From contig JALLPB010000942.1 in the NCBI GenBank assembly GCA_036939975.1, positions 1 to 14,494 of the forward strand: DNA of 14,494 bases. The letters are read 5' to 3'. Source of the stretch: Cyclostephanos tholiformis. Lineage: Eukaryota; Bacillariophyta; Thalassiosirophyceae; Thalassiosirales; Thalassiosiraceae. The notes under the pieces are model-generated. The model was not told the DNA's origin and made no database searches. It saw nothing but the letters and a program-made list of their open reading frames with translations. Below, piece after piece: positions 8,101 to 14,494 of the stretch. Each line of letters starts with the position of its first letter. Position 1 is the stretch's first letter. The translations under genes were made by a program, and so were the position numbers.

Positions 8101-8547
8101 GAAAGAGATAATGGGTTAGGTCTACCAGCCCATAAGCTTCTTTCGTAACCCTTGAAAAAGAATTCTGCTCAATCCTTTAGTGAATAGGTCACCAAGCTGT
8201 TCATTGGAACTGATTTTTACAAGCTGAATATTTCGTGGGCCGATGTGTTCACGAAACCAATGATACTTGACTGCGTAATATTTTGAACGTGGGGTCATCC
8301 ATCGTGGTTCAAGCTTTCCTAAGACAAGCGCACCGACATTATCCTCATGTATTTTGATATGCATTTTGGTCCCTGATTTCGCAGTGATATTCAATGCTGT
8401 GCTGAGTTCTTCGGTGATATCTATCAATGGAAAAAGATCCCTGCAAGCAGTGCTGAGGGCAACATACTCTGCCTCCATTGTTGAAAGAGCAATTTCCGTT
8501 CGAAGCTTGCTTTTCCATAAGACGGGGCAGTCAGAGAGGCAAATGAC

Positions 8548-8550
8548 TTA
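8548..8550 (-). other. Nonsense codon in RNase H
   Basis: TAA interrupts the frame directly after SRTG. Translation continues in the same frame on the far side with VICLSD and then MEAEYVAL. Copia elements normally read TGY here, so a single Tyr-to-stop base change (TAT or TAC to TAA) explains it. Confidence 0.85.
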
Positions 8551-11544
8551 ACCTGTACGGCTTCTCACACAATGAGGGTCTTGCTTGTCGGCACGGGTCC
8601 AAAGTCCTGCAAAATCCGCATCTGGATAACAATCTATCTTGAGTTCTTTAGTAGGGTTGAGGATGAGACCTTCGTGTAAAGTACCTTTTAAATAGCGCCC
8701 AATTCGCTTGAGCGCATTTTCGTGTGATTGTTTTGGGAAGTGAGTATAACGAGCGCACTGGTGAGTTGCAAAGGATATATCTGGACGGGTGTGTCCAAGA
8801 TATAAGAGCATGCCAATCACACTGGCATAATTAATGCAACTGCTCGCATTTTTGCCATCAAAATCTCTTCCAAGAGCGGCTGATTCAGCAGGTGTTTCGA
8901 TGGGAGTGCAATATTTAGAATCAAGGCCAAGAGCGTCGATGATCCGTTTTACGAGGCCTTCCTGTTTGAGTGTTATCGTCGTGCCAGTCCATTGAATGTC
9001 AACCCCAAGATATCCTTCCGTGGTCCCTTCCTTATGGAGAGCAATATCATCATTTTTCAATTGTTCAATCAACCTGTCAATATCAGCCTCCTCTTGACCA
9101 TATATCAAGATATCATCAACATATATTATGACGATGAGAGATTCATTCATAAAAAGGCATGGATCAAATTTTGATTGTTTTAGGTGTTGCTTCACCAGGC
9201 GCTCAGAGAGATATGCAAAAAAATATTGCGGGGATTGCTTCAAACCATAAAGGGTACGTTTGAGACGAAGAACCTCATTGCCATTTCCTCTATGGAATCC
9301 TCGTGGTTGATGAACATATATGTTTTCGTTGACTGGAATTTGACCATGGATGAAAGCTGCAGTGATATCACATTGAACCGAGACTAAGTTCAATTTTGCC
9401 GCAAGGATCATCACGATTCGAACTGTTGACCATTGAAAAACCGGTGCCCAGGTATCGAAGTAGTCGATTCCTTCCTGCTGTCGATCTCCTCTTGCACAAA
9501 ACCGAGCCTTGAACTTCTTTACTCGCCCATCAGGATATCGTTTTATTTTGAAGGCCCATGTACTAGGGAGAATGTTGCCACCAGGGTTCGGCACATACTC
9601 CCAACAATCGAAAGTTTTCGTGAGGGTTTCGAATTCGAGACGCATTGCATTCCAGAATTGGTCCTGAAAAGGACCACGAGTGGCAGTGTCAAATGAAGGA
9701 TTGTCTTCGTTGTATTTGGACTTCTTGACACGTGCTTCTAACACCCTTGGGTCCAAGACATTATTGAAATAGATCTCATCAGTATTCCAAGAGTCAGGAG
9801 ATAAATTAGAGGTCAACTCGGTTAAACATGTTTTATCTTCAAACCAATTGTCCTGTAATAGATAACATTCTGCCAGAAAACTTTGTTGAATTTTCTTCGT
9901 AGGGTGGTAACTAGAGGTACGTCCACGATTACCAACCATTGGGACAGGATGTTCCCACTCCTGATTATCAAGCCTATGGAAGAAAGAAAAATCATACGAC
10001 TCATCGTCGATGGGCAGCCGGTGAATTATAGCAGGACCGTCTTTATATGTGCCTACATTTTGGCGCCGTGGACGACCATTTTCATTAGGCAAAGGAATAT
10101 TATGAGGCTGTACGTCGACTCCCCCTGAAACTATATTTTCTTGAAATTCTCCGTCCGTTGCATTATCTTGAGGTAATATTGTGTCGTTTGGTTGCTCCAC
10201 GAGATGATCTGTTGGTGTGGTGGAAACAGGGGAGATTATTGATGACGAGGTGGGTGGGTGGCAAGGAGCTGTGGCTTCTGTAGGCACAAAATTGCCGCTA
10301 GTCGTGGGTGCATCTCGTTGTTTTGTTTCTTGGAATGCCTTGTATTGTTTCAGTAACTCGGATAAAGAAGGTAGAATCGGATGATCATTGGTATCGTAAT
10401 CGATATCAAGAAAACATTCGCGACCTAATTGAAATAAGTAAGCCCACTGTTTATCAAGAGATTGGTCAGATGGGAGGGTATTGACAGTCTCAAATTTATC
10501 GTTGAAGATTACATGGAATTGAGGAGATATATGTCCAGAGGACACATTCATTACCAAAGGAACTTGCGAAGAATGTAACTCAGAGAATCCCAAGAAAAGA
10601 CCAAGACGAGCGCGTGGGTTCCACTTAGGTATTTTCTTTCCATCTTGGATTGAAGCATCAAGAACATATACAGGACATCCAAAGACATGAGATCGTTCGA
10701 ATTCCAATTTATTCGATGAACGAGAACTATGCCAAATTTCATCCGGAGTAATACCAGAATCCATATTTGGCATTCTGTTGAAAACCCAGACCGCATAGTC
10801 AATAGCTTGAGGCCAGAATTTTGCATTAGCCTGTTCTGGCCATAGGGATGCCAAATGTAGCATATTGGCACGGGCCCATTGAGCAACCGTTTTTATATTC
10901 CTTTCAGCGACTCCATTTTGATGTTTAGCACCGACACCGCTAAACGAATATCGCTGATTATTGGCATCACAATGTTTTTTGAAAAATATGCCATTATCTG
11001 AATGATATTCCTTGATACAGACTCCAGCTTCCTGAGCCATTGCTTCTAATCTCAACATGGTTTTTATCAATTCAGCTGCTGTGTTCGAATATTGAGGAAA
11101 ATTGAAAATTTTTCCACTGGAGTGGTCCACGAATAAACTGCCACAGGTGTACCCATTTCGCTCCTTTCCAAAAGTGTGTGGAAGCCGACCAACTATAGGT
11201 GAGAAATAATGATCCACTGATAAGCAGTCGCCAGGCCGAAGATGTCCCGATTTGAGTATATTTTTATTTGTCGGTGCGGGGCGCGGTGCTTGGTTAGATG
11301 GAGATCTAACTGAAGCCTTGGCATATAGACACACAGCACAGAGAAGAGTGGAGCAGTCACAGCAGTGGGCACGACTTCCCATTTTTGTCTTGAGGAGAGG
11401 GCCGGAATGTAATGGATGATTTTCATCGTTGTTAAGCCATTTTTGGTCACTCATCAGTGCTTGGATCCATTTCGTTGATGCGTGAGAAAGGCGCTGGTGC
11501 CAGAGGAGAAGCTCTTTTTGAGAGTATGAGAGGTTGCTGTTAGT

Positions 11545-11547
11545 TCA
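11545..11547 (-). other. In-frame TGA between protease and integrase
   Basis: The protease frame ends at TGA; the very next codons in the same frame lead into YSQKELLLWHQRLSHAS, the conserved start of the pre-integrase domain. One base change (e.g. CGA to TGA) would explain it. The following bases (ACT) do not match the known UGA-CUA readthrough context. Confidence 0.8.
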
Positions 11548-12125
11548 ATGAAGTACATTGCGAATCGTGTTGAGGTCGTGGAGATTGGCAGCAGAAAAAG
11601 CAAAAGCTGCTGACCAAAAGCAACCGTCTGATGTTTTGATGTTGGAAAGGGGTAAAATGGGAAGATTGCTTTGTGGACATAAGCTTGCACACATGTCTAT
11701 TCCATTTTCCAATAGAATATTGAATTGAGAAACTGTTTGATGGCACTGCCCTCCGATGGTGTTGAGGAGAACCTGAGGGCTAAGAAGACGGACATCAGCG
11801 TTTGGAATATGGTATCCTGGGAGTTCAATTGGAACCTGGTTACCACGTTTATTTTCCAATAACCAACGAATTATTCCTTCTCCTTTTACTTTGTTGGAAG
11901 AAGACAAGTCTCGTATTTTCATATTGCTTTTCTTGTAAGTGATGAAGTCGGACCGATGTGGGCTGATACAGACCGAAGCGCCAGTATCTATTATGACCCC
12001 ATCTTGCACTAAAAGGCTTGAGAGACAGTATGGTTCTGCTAAAGACGAGAAGAAAGTTTTGTTGCAAGGAATCTTGAAGATGCGTTCTTTTGGTTGGAGG
12101 TATCGTTGGATTTGACAAAAAATAA

Positions 12126-12168
12126 GGCTGAAGTGGGCACCAAGAAACCCACAGCCTACTCTTTTAAA
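12126..12168 (-). promoter_or_regulatory. Programmed -1 ribosomal frameshift signal at the gag-pol junction
   Basis: In the gag frame the codons TCT TTA AAA GAG TAG occupy 12170-12156. The heptamer T TTA AAA (12168-12162) has the X XXY YYZ form in the gag register. A 5-nt spacer (12161-12157) leads to a stem-loop: GGCT (12156-12153) pairs with AGCC (12129-12126), and GTGGG (12152-12148) pairs with CCCAC (12137-12133), with a 3-nt bulge and 10-nt loop. Slipping back one base puts ribosomes in the frame that runs open into the protease. Heptamer, spacer length, hairpin, nearby gag stop and direction of shift all agree. Confidence 0.78.
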
Positions 12169-13929
12169 GAACCAACCAACGAAAGGAAACTGCGCATATC
12201 TTCGTCAGCAGTGTTGTGGCGGTCAGCTTCATCGTTTGTCATGGGATTCTTGACTATAGTCGAGTCTTGGTCTTCGCCGTCTTTGTCATCGTCATCGCTA
12301 AACATGGCCTTGAAGGCAGCCGTCCAGAATGCCTTTGCTTTGTTGTATTTTGAGGAGTCATGGCGAAACTTGGGATTTCCAGTTGGTTTAGGACGCACAC
12401 CGTGTTTTCGTTGGGGTAAAGTGATTTCTCCTGACTCTACTTTGGCAATGTATTCAGGGCAATGCGGCTTGATGTGTCCTTTCTTTCCGCAGTGATGACA
12501 TGTCGCAAACAATTTTGCCCATTCTTCAAAAGGAAGTTTCTTTTGAGCGGCATATGTACTTGCTTCGTTGCTTTCATCTTCATTATTGAGGTCAACAGCA
12601 AAGACAGACTTTGTGGGGGAAGCGTTGACTCCAGCCCATAATTTTCCACCGATTAGGTCAAGATAAGTAGCTTCAAGATCAGTGAGAACATCATTTATTT
12701 GAGCTTGGAGGGAACTGGTTTTCATCATCTTTTCATAAAAGCTACCGCGTCGAAGAGTGATTTGACTATTGCAAAACTCGTTGAACGAAGATGTGGATGA
12801 TTTGCTGAAGCCTTCAAGAATCCTGCGGATTGCATTCGTTGGTAAATCCTTTTCTCCTAGAGCTTGTGAGACAGGTGATATCAAATGACTTTATGTAGTT
12901 TTCTAGGGCATCATGCACCTCTTGATTTCGCATAACCATACGTTTGATGATGCAGCGGAGGGTTGCAAAAGATCCCCGTTGAGTTGGTAGAATTCCTGCA
13001 AGATCAGACTCTACCTCCGATTGAAGAGTTTTTTCCATGGATAGACAAAGAACCTCGTCCAGCCAATTATCGCTCTCAAGCTCAACTGCAGTGCCATGTC
13101 GGAGGATGAATTCTTGCCAAGTAAAGTATTCGATGTCTTGGAGATCATCCCAATTTACTATCGCATCCTTGAATTCTCTTGCTTTGACAACCTCTTGCGG
13201 GTCTGAAAAATCAACTCCTTGAGGGATCATAACTATCGCATTCATGTCGTATTGAGTCACAAAACAACGAATGCATTGGAGGATAGATTGCCAGGAGATG
13301 GCATCTTCGGCAATATCAAAATCAGTGGCATCGACACTTGTGAGTATGCGACTGAGGTTTCCAGCAGAGATTGTCATTTCTAGTGCTGTCACTACTCTGT
13401 CCCTCGTTTTCTTGCGGGAGATAGGATCATCCCCACGTTCATTTTTGCGGAGAATAATGTTGACGGCGCCAAGGTCGTGATCCGGACGAGTGTCAATAGA
13501 GAATTGAAGGCCCCATTTGTTCTGAAAGTCAGGGGCAGTACGAGAGACGGGACGGACTTGGCGAGCAGTGGGGGCTCGAATGAACTCATCGTAGAATTGA
13601 TTTTCATCTGCAAAAGGAGCAGGAGCATTGGGGCGAAATGAGGCACTTTCCACAGAGGTGCAATCTTTAGCTTTGTTGAAATCTTCAAAGAAGTTCGCAG
13701 GCAATGATTGATTGATGTTTGATTCGCCCTCAGAAGCAAAGGATTTGAATATCCGGAAGAACTCTTCGTTTCCTATCATTTCATAGAATTTAGAACGATC
13801 TTTAGTAGAGAGAGTGCTTACAAACCGTTCAGTCTTGGCGGTTGCTTCTATGTCAGCAGCCGTAAGGTCTTCTTGTTTGAAAGTTTCATCCTCTGTTTTG
13901 AAGGATGAAGGAGACCCGCTTTTTACCAT
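12156..13929 (-). pseudogene. gag: gag of the copia element (frame-broken)
   Basis: Gag forms the virus-like particle and binds element RNA. The ATG at 13929 (A at -3, first ATG after the leader) opens a frame that remains coding-like to about residue 350 (12880). The reading then continues in another frame from 12881 to TAG at 12158-12156. The second part carries a zinc knuckle, CX2CX4HX4C, at 12500-12459 (CHHCGKKGHIKPHC), preceded by an alpha-helical stretch typical of Gag. The two parts together would be about 591 residues. A loss of one AT unit at GATATC (12882-12877) would explain the break; the old frame runs on only to a stop at 12814. The N-terminal 350 residues have no domain I recognise. 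The acidic tail after the knuckle ends at the frameshift signal. Confidence 0.88.
12877..12882 (-). other. Probable site of the gag frame break
   Basis: Coding-like sequence passes from one frame to the frame one base forward at or near GATATC. The second frame has a TAA just upstream (12893-12891), which confines the switch to the interval between there and 12814. A 2-bp deletion within a GATATATC ancestor is the simplest explanation. Confidence 0.6.
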
Positions 13930-14026
13930 TTTGTTAACCTATGCCACACCGAAAGGATATGAAGGAAAGATATTGAAAAATCTTGAGGAACAGAAGAAGA
14001 TCTGCAAAGAAATCTTGAAGAGTGTG

Positions 14027-14195
14027 AGGATCATTGACCAGCCCGCAAGCAAAAAAAGATGCAAGGATCATCGACCAGCCCTCGTAGGAAAATAAATTGC
14101 AAGGATCATCGACCAGCCCGTCAGCAACGCGAGGATCATCGACCGGCCCACGAAGGAAAACAAAGATCAAAAATGTGAGGATCATCGACCAGCCC
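14027..14195 (-). repeat. Five-copy tandem repeat in the untranslated leader of the element
   Basis: AGGATCATCGACCAGCCC (plus-strand sense) occurs at 14027-14044 (one change), 14064-14081, 14102-14119, 14132-14149 (one change) and 14178-14195. Start-to-start distances are 37, 38, 30 and 46 bp. The A-rich segments between copies are also partly alike, so the true unit is about 38 bp with small indels. All lie between the primer-binding site and the gag ATG, where packaging or dimerisation signals usually sit. Confidence 0.9.
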
Positions 14196-14231
14196 ACCAG
14201 AGAGATAACATCCTCAGAGGATTTGTTGAAA

Positions 14232-14244
14232 GGGCATCATAACC
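14232..14244 (-). other. Primer-binding site for half-tRNA(iMet) priming
   Basis: Directly next to the inner end of the 5' LTR the minus strand reads GGTTATGATGCCC. Its complement GGGCATCATAACC matches the conserved anticodon arm of initiator tRNA-Met (GGGC, U or C, CAUAACC) apart from one extra A. Drosophila copia is known to prime from a tRNA-iMet cut in this loop. A site for a tRNA 3' end would begin TGG, which is not present here. Confidence 0.65.
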
Positions 14245-14442
14245 TATAACGATGAACGTTTTCTAAAGTCTAGCTTACAGTGATAATTCTAGTCGAAACC
14301 TTTTACAAAATCGTATTCCTGAAAAAAGTGATCTTTAGGATTTTATTTTGTATAGGCAACCTTCATGGTTGATGAAAAAGAATATAGAATTGATGTAGAA
14401 ATCATTGAAGAGTCATACTTGTGACTCTCCGTGCCTCAAAAT
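14245..14442 (-). repeat. 5' LTR, truncated at its outer end (198 bp left)
   Basis: Colinear with 7660-7857 of the 3' LTR, gap-free, with ten substitutions, most of them C/T or G/A transitions. Similarity stops abruptly after 14442; the 3' LTR continues for another 232 bp. The inner terminal CA has become TA. The breakpoint corresponds to the loop of the hairpin at 7848-7864. Confidence 0.88.
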
Positions 14443-14494
14443 TAAAAGGATACGGCTACATTATCGTAGAAGATCAATGGCCGTGGCCGCCGCG
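14443..14494. other. Flank beyond the retrotransposon, possible gene start
   Basis: These 52 bp do not match the 3' LTR and turn GC-rich at the end. An ATG at 14477-14479 on the plus strand is followed by GCC GTG GCC GCC GCG to the window edge, which could be the start of an alanine-rich protein. Six codons are too few to call a gene. Confidence 0.2.

Larger units (their letters stand above)
8122..12168 (-). pseudogene. pol: pol of a copia element: protease, integrase, RT, RNase H (two nonsense codons)
   Basis: One frame (about 1348 codons counted from the slippage site) encodes the enzymes for protein processing, integration and reverse transcription. Protease has DTGAS at 11988-11974. A pre-integrase zinc-binding region follows with WHQRLSH (about 11500) and CAVC (residues 39-42 counted from the ATG at 11454). 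The integrase catalytic triad on the same numbering is Asp81, Asp153 and Glu184 (in NGVAERN). A Ser/Thr/Pro-rich linker leads to an RVT_2 reverse transcriptase (about residues 615-860) with CDITAAF and the catalytic YVDD at 9123-9112. RNase H has DADFAG, then MEAEYVAL and EDNVGAL. Two in-frame stops break it: TGA at 11547-11545 between protease and integrase, and TAA at 8550-8548, which replaces the tyrosine normally found in the SRTGY motif. There is no frame change within pol, so damage is by point mutation. Stop TAG at 8124-8122. Confidence 0.95.
7660..14442 (-). mobile_element. Ty1/copia LTR retrotransposon, nearly full length, inactive
   Basis: Element order on the minus strand: partial 5' LTR (14442-14245), primer-binding site (14244-14232), leader with tandem repeats, gag (13929-12156), -1 frameshift signal, pol with protease, integrase, reverse transcriptase and RNase H (12168-8122), polypurine tract (8100-8092), full 3' LTR (8089-7660). 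Integrase before reverse transcriptase is the Ty1/copia (Pseudoviridae) order. Damage: a frame break in gag near 12880, TGA in pol at 11547-11545, TAA in pol at 8550-8548, and loss of about 230 bp from the outer end of the 5' LTR. The 5 bp next to the 3' LTR (7655-7659, ACTAT) has no matching target-site copy at the other end, as expected if that end is truncated. It may belong to the CoDi copia lineages of diatoms, but this needs a phylogeny. Confidence 0.95.

Noticed and set aside
7903..8148. 81-codon plus-strand frame in the 3' LTR
   Set aside because: It runs antisense through the LTR, polypurine tract and end of pol and has no protein-like features.
14027..14195. Regularly spaced 18-bp repeats resembling a CRISPR array
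   Set aside because: Repeats are too short, the intervening segments (12-28 bp) are related to each other, and the array lies inside the leader of a eukaryotic retrotransposon.
13934..14197. 87-codon minus-strand frame across the leader repeats, with repeated Val-Asp-Asp-Pro
   Set aside because: It is produced by the tandem repeat itself and copies of the repeat fall in different frames, so a coding role is unlikely.
14178..14208. Second candidate primer-binding site (TGGTGGGC on the minus strand)
   Set aside because: It is about 45 nt away from the LTR end and part of the last leader repeat; the site abutting the LTR is a better candidate.

Overview
This looks like nuclear DNA of a single-celled eukaryotic alga, most likely a diatom. 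That is an inference from three signs: long uninterrupted genes spaced a few hundred bases apart, runs of TCG/GAC codons giving Ser- and Asp-rich low-complexity protein, and a Ty1/copia retrotransposon beside a cyclin with a divergent two-fold cyclin box. Nothing bacterial (operons, Shine-Dalgarno sites) is present.

Layout: (i) 1-329, upstream DNA with a short 11-bp tandem repeat and a perfect CRE palindrome (TGACGTCA). (ii) 330-5447 (+), one open frame for a 1705-residue protein with a disordered, low-complexity N-terminal third followed by a very long coiled coil; I do not recognise its family. (iii) 5448-6082, a shared 3' intergenic region between convergent genes. (iv) 6083-7438 (-), a 451-residue cyclin with a KEN box. 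(v) 7439-7659, the cyclin upstream region. (vi) 7660-14442 (-), a nearly full-length Ty1/copia element filling the right half of the window. (vii) 14443-14494, probable host DNA beyond the element, too short to interpret.

The retrotransposon is the most informative part. Reading on the minus strand it has a 5'-truncated 5' LTR, a primer-binding site matching the anticodon arm of initiator tRNA-Met (the half-tRNA priming known from Drosophila copia), an untranslated leader with five copies of an 18-bp repeat, gag with a CCHC knuckle, pol (protease, integrase, reverse transcriptase with YVDD, RNase H), a polypurine tract and a complete 430-bp 3' LTR. Gag and pol lie in different frames. At their junction is a textbook-looking -1 ribosomal frameshift signal: the heptamer T TTA AAA in the correct register, a 5-nt spacer, a 9-bp stem-loop, and the gag stop two codons downstream of the heptamer. 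This copy is inactive: gag carries a frame break, pol has two in-frame stops, and the LTR copies differ at 10 of 198 aligned positions.

The element sits about 220 bp upstream of the cyclin start and in the same orientation, so its 3' LTR is placed where it could influence cyclin transcription.
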